NCBI RefSeq assembly: GCF_030161395.1
Contig: NZ_BSST01000001.1
Coordinates: 3,162,001-3,226,000, forward strand
Direction of reading: 5' to 3'
Length of the DNA: 64,000 nt
Source: Thalassotalea insulae
Lineage (GTDB): Bacteria; Pseudomonadota; Gammaproteobacteria; Enterobacterales; Alteromonadaceae
A model generated the notes under the pieces. The model was not told the DNA's origin, did no database searches, and saw nothing but the letters and a program-made list of their open reading frames with translations. Positions 1 through 8,587 of this stretch are shown here, piece after piece. The translations under genes were made by a program, and so were the position numbers. How positions within the stretch are numbered: the first letter of the stretch is position 1; every line of letters begins with the position of its first letter.

Positions 1-1630
1 GAGTTTGCAGGCGCTGAATCACATCATTAATTTCCTGAGTTGAGGTTTGAGTGCGTCCGGCAAGGGTACGAACTTCATCGGCAACTACCGCAAAACCTCG
101 GCCCTGTTCGCCAGCACGCGCTGCTTCAATCGCGGCGTTTAAAGCCAGCAGGTTAGTCTGTTCTGAAATACTGCTGATGGTGTCGACAACGGAGCTAATC
201 GTTTGGGTTTGCTGAGCTAGCTCAGCTATTTTTTCTTGAGTGATACGGTTACTTTCCTGTAATTGTTGCATCACTTCACTGGTATCGTCAACTTGTTGAT
301 TTGATGTGGTTATTTGTTGCTCTGAAACCTCTGTTTTGCTGGCGGTGTTAGAAGCTAACTCACTGACTTCTTGAATACTGTGACTCATTTCATTTGTGGC
401 AGTGGCAACAGAATCAGATTCAACTTGCTGACTTTTCACTAGTTCACTAACGGTGTCTGCCATTTCTGTTAGCTGGATAAAGGATGAGTCCATAATGTGT
501 TCTGTTTGTTTGATTTCAATCATTATGTCTCTAACTTTGGCAATAATCGCATTGAATCCTTTGGCGAGCAGGCCTAATTCATCACCCCGGCTATCGTCTA
601 GTTTTTGCGTTAAATCGCCACCTTTACCAGCCATTTCCAGTAACTTCTCGCCTATGTGTAATATAGGTTTAGTAATGCGGTTGGCAAGTAGCACCATTAA
701 AAAGATAAATATCGCGACAATAACAAAGTTTAGTATGGCTGTTTGGGTCAGTGCCGCATGTATTTTGGATAAGGGTTCTGCTTTTGGCAGCATGGCAATG
801 ATTTTCCAGTTGAGTTCAGGTAAGCCTACGCTAGCAACGTAATATTCTTCTCCTTGATAATAAACTTCATCAAAAACATAACCGGCATTTGTGGTGAGCA
901 GTTTAGTTGAAGCGTTAGAAAAACCGTCAAACTGTTTTAATTGTTTTTGCACTAGCGTAGAAAGTTTCGGGTGAATAATCACTTCACCTTGCTGATTAGT
1001 AACAAATACATAGCCTTGTTCGCCTATTTTATTGCTCAGGATATCGGCGCTGATCTCGTCAACCGCATAACCAAGTCCTGCAACGGCTATGTTATTTCCT
1101 TGGTGTTTGACCCGATAATTAACAAATGCGGTAAGTTTAGTGGTGCCTTTTTCAATATCAAAAGATATTTCAAATGGTTTATCACTATTAATAAATTGAT
1201 AAAACCAGCCGTCATTTTGTTGGCTTACCTGACGTGTTATACCATCTTGGGTATAGTAATTGCTGGAGAGATTCGACACCCAGAACACGGTTAAGGCATC
1301 GTTTTCTTTTTTCATATGCTGGAGAAATTTAATGACTTTTTCCTGTTCGTTTTGAGGTTCACCGGCAGCTGCCCAATCCAGTAAAAACTGATTTTGGGTG
1401 ATGGCTTTGGATAGCTCTAACGGCGTACTAAGTTGCTTACGAATACGGGCTTCAACTTTTGCCAGTTGATTCGGTAATAAGTCCTGTTCAATATTTTCGC
1501 GAAATACACTGCTAAAGATCAGATTGTTTAATGCAATACTCAAGATGGATAGGGTGATTAACGAGGTTGTAATCACGGCAATCAATGCTTTTCGAATAGA
1601 AATATTATTAGCCCAAGCGTTAATGTTCAT
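1..1630 (-). CDS. Methyl-accepting chemotaxis protein, C-terminus cut by window edge
   Basis: About 543 residues are visible, read leftwards from an ATG whose complement is at 1628-1630; the C-terminus lies outside the window. An N-terminal membrane segment (about residues 14-34) is followed by a periplasmic sensor region of about 250 residues resembling a Cache domain. A second membrane segment (about 297-315) precedes a HAMP region (about 316-366). The cytoplasmic signalling domain carries the diagnostic hairpin tip at about 488-519 (EQTNLLALNAAIEAARAGEQ). Such receptors control the CheA kinase and bias flagellar rotation; Cache domains usually bind small organic ligands, but the ligand cannot be read here. 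It diverges from trmB and appears monocistronic. Plus-strand reading frames over this gene are antisense shadows. Confidence 0.95.
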   Translation of the reverse strand, partial: MNINAWANNISIRKALIAVITTSLITLSILSIALNNLIFSSVFRENIEQDLLPNQLAKVEARIRKQLSTPLELSKAITQNQFLLDWAAAGEPQNEQEKVIKFLQHMKKENDALTVFWVSNLSSNYYTQDGITRQVSQQNDGWFYQFINSDKPFEISFDIEKGTTKLTAFVNYRVKHQGNNIAVAGLGYAVDEISADILSNKIGEQGYVFVTNQQGEVIIHPKLSTLVQKQLKQFDGFSNASTKLLTTNAGYVFDEVYYQGEEYYVASVGLPELNWKIIAMLPKAEPLSKIHAALTQTAILNFVIVAIFIFLMVLLANRITKPILHIGEKLLEMAGKGGDLTQKLDDSRGDELGLLAKGFNAIIAKVRDIMIEIKQTEHIMDSSFIQLTEMADTVSELVKSQQVESDSVATATNEMSHSIQEVSELASNTASKTEVSEQQITTSNQQVDDTSEVMQQLQESNRITQEKIAELAQQTQTISSVVDTISSISEQTNLLALNAAIEAARAGEQGRGFAVVADEVRTLAGRTQTSTQEINDVIQRLQT

Positions 1631-1674
1631 TGCTATATTGTCCAAAAGTTATTTTTTATTAGTATTGTCGAATA

Positions 1675-1698
1675 TCAAGCAATTGCATAATTGCTTGA
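1675..1698. repeat. Perfect 10-bp inverted repeat between divergent genes
   Basis: TCAAGCAATT at 1675-1684 and AATTGCTTGA at 1689-1698 are perfect complements with a GCAT loop. The element sits between the chemotaxis receptor start and the trmB promoter. There is no T-run after it on either strand, so it is more likely an operator or cruciform-forming site than a terminator. Confidence 0.5.
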
Positions 1699-1718
1699 AT
1701 AAAAAGTAATTATCTTGT

Positions 1719-1747
1719 TTGAGTTTATGGCGCTAAACATAGATAAT
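1719..1747 (+). promoter_or_regulatory. Putative sigma70 promoter of trmB
   Basis: TTGAGT (1719-1724) and GATAAT (1742-1747) are separated by 17 bp, a good sigma70 arrangement. Initiation would fall near 1754, upstream of the ATG at 1778 but downstream of an alternative TTG at 1715. This supports the shorter TrmB start. Confidence 0.5.
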
Positions 1748-1777
1748 ATGCGCCCCAATTTTTGTGTAAGAAAGATC

Positions 1778-2503
1778 ATGACAGAAAGAACTCATAAAAC
1801 CATTGAACAAGCTGAGCAAGAAGGCAAATACATACGTAAAGTACGTAGTTTTGTGAAGCGTGAAGGCAGATTAACTAAGGCTCAGGCTAGAGCGTTAGAA
1901 CTGTATTGGGGTGATATGGGGCTAAATCATCAAGATGGCATGATCGATATTAACACCCTGTTTGCTAATGATAATCCTGTCGTATTGGAAATTGGCTTTG
2001 GTATGGGGAAATCTTTAGTTGAAATGGCGAAAAATGCACCTGAGTTAAACTTTATTGGTATTGAAGTGCATAAACCTGGTGTCGGCGCTTGTATTGCACT
2101 TGCGAAAGAGCAAGGTGTTGATAATTTAAAAGTGTATGAACATGATGCCATTGAAATTTTAGCAGACTGTATTCCTGATGGCAGTTTAACTACTGTACAG
2201 CTATTTTTCCCGGATCCCTGGCATAAGAAAAAGCATCATAAACGTCGTATCGTACAGCCGGAGTTTGTTGAATCTATTCGCCGAAAGCTAAAAGTTGGTG
2301 GTGTTTTTCATATGGCAACAGATTGGCAAAATTACGCAGAATGTATGCTGGAAGATATGCAATCGGCTCCTGGTTATAAGAATTTATCTGAAACCAATGA
2401 TTATGTGCCGCGTCCTGATTCAAGGCCGCTGACCAAGTTCGAGAATCGTGGTCAGCGTTTAGGTCATGGAGTTTGGGATTTACAGTTTGAACGTGTAGAT
2501 TAA
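1778..2503 (+). CDS. trmB: tRNA (guanine-N7-)-methyltransferase TrmB
   Basis: The 241-residue protein transfers a methyl group from S-adenosylmethionine to N7 of G46 in tRNA. The SAM-binding segment VLEIGFGMGKS and the family signature FPDPWHKKKHHKRRI are present, and the length matches the family (about 240 residues). The frame stays open upstream to a TTG at 1715, but the ATG at 1778 has a GTAAGAAAG ribosome-binding sequence just before it, matches the usual N-terminus (MTERTHKT), and lies after the predicted promoter. The gene ends just before a bidirectional terminator shared with the convergent protease gene. Confidence 0.95.
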   Translation: MTERTHKTIEQAEQEGKYIRKVRSFVKREGRLTKAQARALELYWGDMGLNHQDGMIDINTLFANDNPVVLEIGFGMGKSLVEMAKNAPELNFIGIEVHKPGVGACIALAKEQGVDNLKVYEHDAIEILADCIPDGSLTTVQLFFPDPWHKKKHHKRRIVQPEFVESIRRKLKVGGVFHMATDWQNYAECMLEDMQSAPGYKNLSETNDYVPRPDSRPLTKFENRGQRLGHGVWDLQFERVD

Positions 2504-2525
2504 TAAGCTGATTAAATCATTTGGT

Positions 2526-2550
2526 AAAAAATCCGCTATGCGGATTTTTT
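2526..2550. terminator. Bidirectional intrinsic terminator, trmB / CPBP protease
   Basis: AAAAAATCCGC (2526-2536) pairs with GCGGATTTTTT (2540-2550) around a TAT loop. A and T runs flank the GC core on both sides, so it can stop transcription from both directions. The stop codon of the minus-strand gene (2536-2538) lies within the hairpin. Confidence 0.85.
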
Positions 2551-3222
2551 ACTTTTAAGAGAGATATAAGCGATATAGCCGCTATAGGCATCAATAATGA
2601 AATGGCAGGCAATTGCCAGAATAAGTGAATCGAAAATAATTACTGTAGCAGCTAAACCAAGTCCAATAATTGCTGTTCTGAGTATGCCTGCTTTACCTTG
2701 ATAGATATGTGGTAAAGCAAAAATCAAACTTGCCACAACTAATGCCAGATATTGATCCATGTATTGAGTCAAAAATGGTATTAAATAGCCTCGATAAAGT
2801 ATTTCCTCAGCGACACCAGCAGTGGTGCATACGCCAACTAAATATAACATTAGTTGTTTTTTAGTTTTCGGCATCAGCCAGCTAACTGATTCCATTTTTT
2901 CAATTAATTGTTCTCGGATCTTTTGTGAATTTTTTACCTGAACAATACCAGAAATAACAACTCCCACCAGTAGAATCAAAATCACCAGCGCCCACAGCAT
3001 TGATACGTTTGAGCTAGCAATAATAGGTATTGTCATATGGTTACTTAAGAGAGCTAAAATTGCGCCCGGCCATATTAGTAAAATGGTTTTCCAGTATATT
3101 GCTGATAGTGTTGTATTACCTGACTGAATCGCTTGCATTTCAGTTTGGTGCGTGAAGTAGTTATAAATTGGTAGTGCTAATAGGTATAGCCAGATTAATC
3201 CGTCGATAATCGTCATCGTCAA
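2536..3222 (-). CDS. CPBP family intramembrane glutamic-type protease
   Basis: This is a 228-residue hydrophobic protein with about six to seven predicted membrane segments. The CPBP (CAAX protease / bacteriocin-processing) signature EEILYRG is at about residues 139-145. It is followed by a second motif, FALPHIY, and a C-terminal HFIIDAYSG, which supply the conserved histidines of the active site. The bacterial substrate is unknown; family members process prenylated or membrane peptides or act as immunity proteins. It is divergent from the LysR gene at 3326, whose product may regulate it, but that is inference from position only. Confidence 0.85.
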   Translation of the reverse strand: MTMTIIDGLIWLYLLALPIYNYFTHQTEMQAIQSGNTTLSAIYWKTILLIWPGAILALLSNHMTIPIIASSNVSMLWALVILILLVGVVISGIVQVKNSQKIREQLIEKMESVSWLMPKTKKQLMLYLVGVCTTAGVAEEILYRGYLIPFLTQYMDQYLALVVASLIFALPHIYQGKAGILRTAIIGLGLAATVIIFDSLILAIACHFIIDAYSGYIAYISLKSKKSA

Positions 3223-3325
3223 CTCACTTTTAGTGATAAATCAAAACAAGCCTTAATCATAACGAAAAGCTTTTGATAAATTTATAGTGTATATTTAAAT
3301 TTAATTTAAACTAAAAGTTTACAAA

Positions 3326-4246
3326 GTGTTTAAAACTGAATCATTACAAGCGTTTGTTAGTGTCGCTGAACATCAAAGTTTTACTGATGCTGCCGCGAAA
3401 CATTCGCAAACGCCGATGGCATTAAGCAAACAGGTTTCCCAATTAGAACTGAAATTAGGTGAAGCGTTATTCATTCGTACCACGCGTAAAGTCAGATTAA
3501 CTGAGTTTGGCGAAGCGTTTTACCATAAAGCACAGGATATTCTTCAGCAGCACCTGTTACTGGATGAATGGCTAGAAACAAGAGAAGAAAAATTAGCTGG
3601 TACACTAACAATTTGTGCGCAGCATGGCGATATGTATGTTGAAACCATCTACCCTTGGGTTGACGAATTCTGTCAATTATACCCTGAGATTAATTTGCGC
3701 TTTGATGTCAATGAAAGCGTGATCGATATTCATCAACAGCAGTACGATATTTACTGGGGAGTCTCTGAATATTTAGGGGAAAAATTTAATGGTTTGAAAA
3801 AACGATTTCTGTGGCGTTCTAAATACGGCATTTATGCGGCACCTCAATACTTAAAAAAATATGGTGTACCTACTACGATAAAAGAACTTCAGGAGCATAA
3901 GGTTATTGGGTATTTACATAATCAACCGAATAATATACTTGTTTATAAAAATCCTGAGGATAGCTCTGATAAGCCTTATGAGGCAATTGAACTTGCGAGT
4001 GATATCCAGACGGTGGCTGGTTTAACTGAGCTGGCAGCGCAAGGTCTGGGGCTAATTAATGCTGCTGCCGATCAATTAGATATTAAGCGACATGTTCTAC
4101 AGGGCACCTTAGTTGCTGTTTTGGAAGATCATTGGTCCGATGCCGCTGAAATTTATATTTATTACCATCAAACTAAGGTAATGCAAACGAAAGTTAGAGC
4201 TTTTATTGATTTCTTTTTAGCAAAACGTCCTCTGTGGTCGGCATAA
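3326..4246 (+). CDS. LysR-family transcriptional regulator
   Basis: This 306-residue protein starts at a GTG codon. The N-terminal winged helix-turn-helix (about residues 1-60) reads SLQAFVSVAEHQSFTDAAAK and continues with the typical LysR pattern FIRTTRKVRLTEFGE. The remaining residues form the effector-binding domain. The inducer cannot be inferred. It lies divergent to the CPBP protease gene with about 100 bp between, the usual arrangement of a LysR regulator with its target, and ends one base before the convergent small membrane protein gene. Confidence 0.9.
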   Translation: MFKTESLQAFVSVAEHQSFTDAAAKHSQTPMALSKQVSQLELKLGEALFIRTTRKVRLTEFGEAFYHKAQDILQQHLLLDEWLETREEKLAGTLTICAQHGDMYVETIYPWVDEFCQLYPEINLRFDVNESVIDIHQQQYDIYWGVSEYLGEKFNGLKKRFLWRSKYGIYAAPQYLKKYGVPTTIKELQEHKVIGYLHNQPNNILVYKNPEDSSDKPYEAIELASDIQTVAGLTELAAQGLGLINAAADQLDIKRHVLQGTLVAVLEDHWSDAAEIYIYYHQTKVMQTKVRAFIDFFLAKRPLWSA

Positions 4247-4247
4247 G

Positions 4248-4589
4248 TTAATGCATGATGTACTTTTCAATATGAAACAAGTGCTGACAATGGCGATAAT
4301 TTCCAGCTTCGATGAGCGAGTCCTTAGTAACTATTTCATGATTTAGCGCATACTGCATAATGCGAGCCGGGTGTTGACACCAATAATTAATAGTGGCTTG
4401 AACATGACAGTCATTATTTGGCGTGAGTTCAGAGCGCGTTTCTTCTAATTGTGCTCTTATCGCAGCGATTACTTTAGGTTTTATTTCGCTTTGAATCTGC
4501 TGTTTAAAGTGGGTAAATTGCTTTGCCCGGTATAACTGCCAAGCCATCCAGGTAATTATAATTACTGCGATTACTGCAAAAATTTCCAC
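4248..4589 (-). CDS. Small membrane-anchored protein of unknown function
   Basis: This 113-residue protein, read from a GTG start, has one strongly hydrophobic N-terminal segment (about residues 2-19, IFAVIAVIIITWMAWQLY). A charged region that is probably helical and cytoplasmic follows, with several Cys and His residues in the C-terminal half (NDCHVQ, YWCQHP, HCQHLFH). I do not recognise a family. The Cys/His spacing could bind metal but no standard motif is visible. It ends one base from the convergent LysR gene. A real gene is likely because the frame is long for a low-GC genome and the predicted topology is coherent. Confidence 0.6.
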   Translation of the reverse strand: MEIFAVIAVIIITWMAWQLYRAKQFTHFKQQIQSEIKPKVIAAIRAQLEETRSELTPNNDCHVQATINYWCQHPARIMQYALNHEIVTKDSLIEAGNYRHCQHLFHIEKYIMH

Positions 4590-4635
4590 ACGTACTACTC
4601 ATTATTAATCTTGGCAGCAGTGTAAAATAACCGAG

Positions 4636-4658
4636 GTAAAAAAGGTATGCTTTTTTAC
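4636..4658. terminator. Possible terminator of the GST/tautomerase operon
   Basis: GTAAAAAAG (4636-4644) pairs with CTTTTTTAC (4650-4658) around GTATG. The stem is A/T-rich, so stability is modest. It lies downstream of the tautomerase stop on the minus strand and before the next minus-strand gene. Confidence 0.4.
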
Positions 4659-4708
4659 TTCAGTTAAATTTATGCGCAGTAATTATGGTATGAAAATACG
4701 TGTTAGCG

Positions 4709-4909
4709 TTATTGGTCTTGTCTAATTTCTGTCACTGTTTGGTAACCTATACCCCAGTTATCGGTATTCACTTCATCTATAACAACGAAGGTGGTTGCCG
4801 GATTTTTATCAAGGACGTCAACGAGTAGTTGTGTGGTTCCTTTAATCAGTGCTTTCTTTTGTTCATTAGTGACATTTTCATTAGTAATCTTAATATTAAC
4901 GTAAGGCAT
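4709..4909 (-). CDS. 4-oxalocrotonate tautomerase family protein
   Basis: The 66-residue length and the N-terminus MPYVNIKITN are typical of this family, in which Pro2 becomes the N-terminal catalytic base after Met removal. The central segment (KALIKGTTQLLVDVLDKNP) and VVIDEVNTDNWGIG match the single beta-alpha-beta subunit fold that assembles into hexamers. The substrate is unknown. Its start overlaps the end of the NTF2-like gene by 14 bp, indicating translational coupling and a three-gene operon with the glutathione transferase at 5295. Confidence 0.88.
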   Translation of the reverse strand: MPYVNIKITNENVTNEQKKALIKGTTQLLVDVLDKNPATTFVVIDEVNTDNWGIGYQTVTEIRQDQ

Positions 4910-5276
4910 TATTTACTTCCTTTTTTTCTGGCAGATCGGCGTAGAGTTTATTGACGATGCGCCATTGGTTGTTTTCTTTGAGCAGCGAAAGAAAATCAAT
5001 ATAGTGGTTACCCAGTAACGGGCAATCTACTTTTACCATCGCCTGTTGACCGATAATTTCAATATTCAGTATTTGATATTGATAGCTGTGGTTTAACTTT
5101 GCAGGAACTTGACGTGTAGCGACCAGCTCCAACCATTGCTGTTTAGTGCGCCGGATATCTGGTGCTTGTAAACAGGCGTTGTCATCGAAAATATTATCCA
5201 GTTTGTCGATGTCAGCGTAATGGAGGCCATCAAAATAATCGTGAATAAGTGCGGTTATTTGCTGATAGTCAGACAT
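4896..5276 (-). CDS. NTF2-like (SnoaL/lumazine-binding-like) protein
   Basis: The protein has 126 residues from the preferred start at 5276. It shows the compact alpha+beta cone of NTF2-like folds: an N-terminal helix (ITALIHDYFDGLHYADIDKL) followed by beta strands ending in NNQWRIVNKLYADLP. Family members bind or convert small hydrophobic molecules, or have no enzymatic activity; the ligand is unknown. It is the middle gene of the operon with the GST and the tautomerase. The frame extends upstream to an ATG at 5288, but that codon lies at the Shine-Dalgarno sequence of the chosen start. Confidence 0.75.
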   Translation of the reverse strand: MSDYQQITALIHDYFDGLHYADIDKLDNIFDDNACLQAPDIRRTKQQWLELVATRQVPAKLNHSYQYQILNIEIIGQQAMVKVDCPLLGNHYIDFLSLLKENNQWRIVNKLYADLPEKKEVNNALR

Positions 5277-5280
5277 AGTG

Positions 5281-5286
5281 ACCTCC
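5281..5286 (-). promoter_or_regulatory. Strong ribosome-binding site deciding the NTF2-like start
   Basis: On the minus strand GGAGGT is followed by CACT and then the ATG at 5276. The upstream in-frame ATG (5288) is immediately next to the GGAGGT itself and so cannot use it. Confidence 0.7.
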
Positions 5287-5294
5287 ATATAAGG

Positions 5295-5912
5295 TTATGC
5301 GGCAAATGCAGCAGAATGGGTTGTTTCATTGTTAACTGCTTGTATAAAGCTGTCTAAGGAGGTGATTTTGTTAATCATTTGCTGAGTCTTTTCCCCTAAA
5401 ATAATATTTGTTGGGAAGTACTGGTTCCAGCGTGAATAAATGGTCAGCATAATATCTGCAGCAGAATAACTGCTGCCACCAAGAAATGGCTGACCTTGCA
5501 ATCTTTGTTCAACGATTGACCAAAGCTTATTCAGGTTTTCTGTTGCTGCTGTTAACGCCTGCTCTTTTGCTTGTTCATCTGTGATTGCTCCAGCAATAAA
5601 AAATAACTTGCTATAGGCGGGGTGAACGGTGGCATTAGCAAAAAGAATATCTTGTTTAGCCTGTACTTGTTGCTCTTTATTTGATGGATAAAGTGTGCTC
5701 CGGTGTTTTTCTAATAGATGTAAAACAATAGCGGCACCTTCAAGTAATACTTGCTCACCATCTTTAAGGACTGGTACAGCTCCGGTTGGACTTAACTGAT
5801 GAAAGTTAGTAACTGCACGTTTATCGATAATGTTAACGCTTTGATTTAATTCATTTAGTATCACTTGCGTTGCCAGTGAACAAGCATTTGGACTGTAATA
5901 TAGGGTATACAT
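5295..5912 (-). CDS. Glutathione S-transferase family protein
   Basis: This 205-residue protein starts YTLYYSPNACSLATQVILNE, the thioredoxin-like N-terminal domain of beta-class glutathione transferases; the Cys in PNACSLA corresponds to the glutathione-interacting cysteine of bacterial GSTs. The TGAVPVL segment supplies the conserved cis-Pro, and the all-helical C-terminal domain includes the SAADIMLTIYSRW motif. It is the first gene of an operon with the NTF2-like and tautomerase genes. It diverges from the LysR gene at 6029, suggesting that regulator controls it in response to an electrophile or aromatic compound (inference). Confidence 0.88.
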   Translation of the reverse strand: MYTLYYSPNACSLATQVILNELNQSVNIIDKRAVTNFHQLSPTGAVPVLKDGEQVLLEGAAIVLHLLEKHRSTLYPSNKEQQVQAKQDILFANATVHPAYSKLFFIAGAITDEQAKEQALTAATENLNKLWSIVEQRLQGQPFLGGSSYSAADIMLTIYSRWNQYFPTNIILGEKTQQMINKITSLDSFIQAVNNETTHSAAFAA

Positions 5913-5977
5913 GGTTTACTTCCTTATTGGTTGAATTGATTGTTACTGTAATCCTGTTTATTGGTTTGATATATATC

Positions 5978-5998
5978 TATAATGAGAACTAAATGTTC
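5978..5998. promoter_or_regulatory. Divergent control region, GST operon / LysR
   Basis: TATAAT (5978-5983) fits a -10 element for the LysR gene, though no clear -35 is seen 17 bp before it. Immediately after it lies the short interrupted dyad GAAC-TAAAT-GTTC (5986-5998). This is the size and place expected for a LysR recognition site, but the dyad is short. Confidence 0.35.
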
Positions 5999-6028
5999 AA
6001 TATTTGGAAACAATAAGGGGTTGCTGGC

Positions 6029-6925
6029 GTGGATAAGCTAAAATCAATGCAAAGTTTTGTCCGTCTTGCAGAGCTCGGCAGTTTTACCCGGGTAGCAGAA
6101 GAACGTAATAGCTCTAAATCATTAATCAGCAAAGAAATTACTATGCTGGAAAATGACTTAGGTGTGCGTTTACTGCATCGTTCAACCCGTAATTTGCATT
6201 TGACACTTGAAGGTGAAAGCTATCTGGCCAGGTGCAAAGATATTTTGTCACAGCTAGAAAGTGCAGATGCCGAGGTGCAAGGGCGGCATAATCTGGTTAA
6301 AGGACGGCTGAAAATAAATGCGCCGATGTCATTAGGGTTAACAGATCTTTCGCGGCTATTTGCTGACTTTATCACTGAGTATCCAGAGATAGAATTAGAT
6401 CTTCATTTAGGAGATGAGAAAGTAGATCTGGTAGAGCAGGGGTTTGACCTTGGTTTTCGGGTTAGTAGCCAGACACTTGATAGCGCTTATGTCGGCAAAC
6501 CACTTTATCAGTTTAATTATCATATTTGTGTGGCGAAAAGTTATTTAGCGAAGCATGGACCAATTAATCATATCTCGCAGTTGAGTGAGCACAATTGCTT
6601 TAATTACAGTTATCGTTTGGGAAAAGGGATCTGGCCGTTAGAAAATGGCGTTCAAGTCAGTGGTAATATTCGGGTAAATAATACCAATTTCTTGATGGAG
6701 TCTATTAAACGAGGTTTAGGCATTGCGCTCATCCCAGAATTTGTCTGCCGTGAGCATTTAGAACAGGGGGAGGTTGTCACCATCTTAGCAGACGTTAAAC
6801 GACCTAAATTAACCTTGTATGCTCTCTACCCATCTCGTCTGCATGTACCGCCAAAGCTGAGAATATGTATCGAGTTCTTTCAACGCTGGTTTGAACAGCA
6901 ATACAATAACGACAGTAAGCTATAA
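6029..6925 (+). CDS. LysR-family transcriptional regulator
   Basis: This 298-residue protein is read from GTG at 6029, with AAGGGG about 10 bases upstream. The winged helix-turn-helix at the N-terminus reads KSMQSFVRLAELGSFTRVAEE, followed by the RLLHRSTRNLHLTLEGE wing typical of the CrgA/DhcR subgroup of LysR proteins. The C-terminal effector domain contains the usual GLGIALIPEFV segment. It is divergent from the GST/NTF2-like/tautomerase operon, its most likely target. The fusion gene at 6970 follows by only 44 bp, so some co-transcription is possible. Confidence 0.9.
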   Translation: MDKLKSMQSFVRLAELGSFTRVAEERNSSKSLISKEITMLENDLGVRLLHRSTRNLHLTLEGESYLARCKDILSQLESADAEVQGRHNLVKGRLKINAPMSLGLTDLSRLFADFITEYPEIELDLHLGDEKVDLVEQGFDLGFRVSSQTLDSAYVGKPLYQFNYHICVAKSYLAKHGPINHISQLSEHNCFNYSYRLGKGIWPLENGVQVSGNIRVNNTNFLMESIKRGLGIALIPEFVCREHLEQGEVVTILADVKRPKLTLYALYPSRLHVPPKLRICIEFFQRWFEQQYNNDSKL

Positions 6926-6969
6926 TTGAATTACTTTATTCATTTAGCGTAACCCTAAGGGGAGTTTTC

Positions 6970-8571
6970 TTGGTGTTAACACGTATATTATTAGTTGTTG
7001 CGCTAGTTTATTCAGGTCTTGGCTATACCAGTAGTGAAACTAATCCGTTGACTGAAGTTAATCTACAGCTGAAATGGCGCCATCAGTTTCAGTTTGCGGG
7101 TTATTATGCTGCGCTCGAACAAGGGTTCTATCAACAGGCAGGCTTTGATGTCAATCTATTAGAGCGCTTGCCCGGTCCAACCCCGATAGAACAACTTATA
7201 ATAGGGGATGTTGATTATGCGGTTGTTGGCGCTGGTGCACTGGTTTACCGTGCTAACGGTGTTCCTTTAGTTGCGCTTGCTGCCATTTATCAACATTCTC
7301 CGTCAATATTAGTTAGTCGCTACCGGAAACTTAGTGAATTAGCAGGCAAAAAAGTCATGCTTAGTGCTGGCATTATGAACGCTGAAATAAATGCGATGTT
7401 TGAAAGTGCAGGTGTCAATTTTACGGATATTAAGGTGGTACCGACGGAGCAACCCTTACAAGGCTTTATTGGGCAAAAGTATGCAGCTTTTAACGGCTAT
7501 CAAACCAACGAACCGTTTTATCTTGAGCAAATAGATATTCCTTATTATGTTATTGCACCTTCTGATTATGGTGTGTCATTTTACGGGGATATTTTAGTGA
7601 CTTCTGAGCATCAATTAGCGACAAATCCTGAAGGTGTAGCGCGTTTTAGAGCTGCAACAATAAAAGGTTGGCAATATGCTATTGCCCATGTGGATGAAAT
7701 CGTTGAATTGATTTTGACAAAGTATAATAGTCAGAAAAAATCTCGAGAGCTGTTAACGTTTGAAGCTAAAGCGCTAATTGAGTTAATTCATGCCGACATA
7801 GTACCTATTGGCTATATGAATATAGAACGCTGGCAAAGCATCAGTGATATTTTAAAAACAGCAGGTGTTTTTAAACAGCGAGAACCTGATTTAAATAAGT
7901 TTTTATATAGTGAATACCTTGAGAAGGGGCCGCTGGATTGGGTGATATATTATAAAATTGAATTGTTATTATTAATGGCTGCGTTGCTTGGCATGATGAT
8001 GATGGTGCACAATTCCCGGCTTAAGCAAACAATAAAAGAACGTACTCAGGAACTTAGACAAGCGAAAAAACAGGCTGAAATAGATGCCAGAACGGATGTA
8101 TTGACGGGATTGGCTAATCGTCGTCATTGTTTGGAAGTGATTGAACACGATTTATCCTTGGCAAAACGCAATGGTTTGGCTTTGTCGGTTATTTATATGG
8201 ATATCGACTGGTTCAAAAAAATTAATGATCAATATGGTCATGGCGCTGGTGATGAAGCGTTAAAAAAACTTGCTAATATATTAAAACGGAATGTTCGTGC
8301 TGCTGATACCCCGGCACGTGTTGGTGGTGAAGAATTTGTCGTGATCTGCTTAGAAAAAGATAAACAGTCGGCATCGCATTTAGCGGATCGTATTCGTACA
8401 GATATACAAAACACTAAAATTCATTATCAGGATGTTAGTTTTAATCTGACGGTAAGTTTTGGCGTTACCGCTTTTTCTGATGGGGATTCGGTTGACAAAT
8501 TACTGCAAAAATCAGATCAGGCCCTCTATGAGGCAAAAGAGGGCGGTAGGAATAAAGTCGTGTGTATTTAA
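6970..8571 (+). CDS. NMT1/THI5-like solute-binding domain fused to GGDEF diguanylate cyclase
   Basis: This 533-residue protein has a signal-type hydrophobic N-terminus. A periplasmic NMT1/THI5-like binding domain follows (about 28-315; LQLKWRHQFQFAGYYAALEQ is the family's opening signature). A membrane segment lies at about 325-346, a short coiled linker comes next, and a cytoplasmic GGDEF domain ends the protein. The active-site loop is GGEEF (about residues 451-455), and RAAD five residues before it is an intact inhibitory I-site, so it should make cyclic di-GMP with product inhibition. NMT1 domains bind pyrimidine-like or amine ligands, so the protein probably links extracellular ligand to c-di-GMP. 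The start is TTG 6970 or GTG 6973, both behind AAGGGGAG at 6956-6963. Confidence 0.9.
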   Translation: MVLTRILLVVALVYSGLGYTSSETNPLTEVNLQLKWRHQFQFAGYYAALEQGFYQQAGFDVNLLERLPGPTPIEQLIIGDVDYAVVGAGALVYRANGVPLVALAAIYQHSPSILVSRYRKLSELAGKKVMLSAGIMNAEINAMFESAGVNFTDIKVVPTEQPLQGFIGQKYAAFNGYQTNEPFYLEQIDIPYYVIAPSDYGVSFYGDILVTSEHQLATNPEGVARFRAATIKGWQYAIAHVDEIVELILTKYNSQKKSRELLTFEAKALIELIHADIVPIGYMNIERWQSISDILKTAGVFKQREPDLNKFLYSEYLEKGPLDWVIYYKIELLLLMAALLGMMMMVHNSRLKQTIKERTQELRQAKKQAEIDARTDVLTGLANRRHCLEVIEHDLSLAKRNGLALSVIYMDIDWFKKINDQYGHGAGDEALKKLANILKRNVRAADTPARVGGEEFVVICLEKDKQSASHLADRIRTDIQNTKIHYQDVSFNLTVSFGVTAFSDGDSVDKLLQKSDQALYEAKEGGRNKVVCI

Positions 8572-8587
8572 CTTGTTAGTGTCAAAG

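Noticed and set aside
453..1709. Plus-strand open frames at 453-842, 971-1294 and 1524-1709
   Set aside because: They run antisense to a chemotaxis receptor whose minus-strand frame is continuous and contains all expected domains.
1715..1777. Extended TrmB start at the TTG at 1715
   Set aside because: A better ribosome-binding site, a family-like N-terminus and a predicted promoter at 1719-1747 all favour the ATG at 1778.
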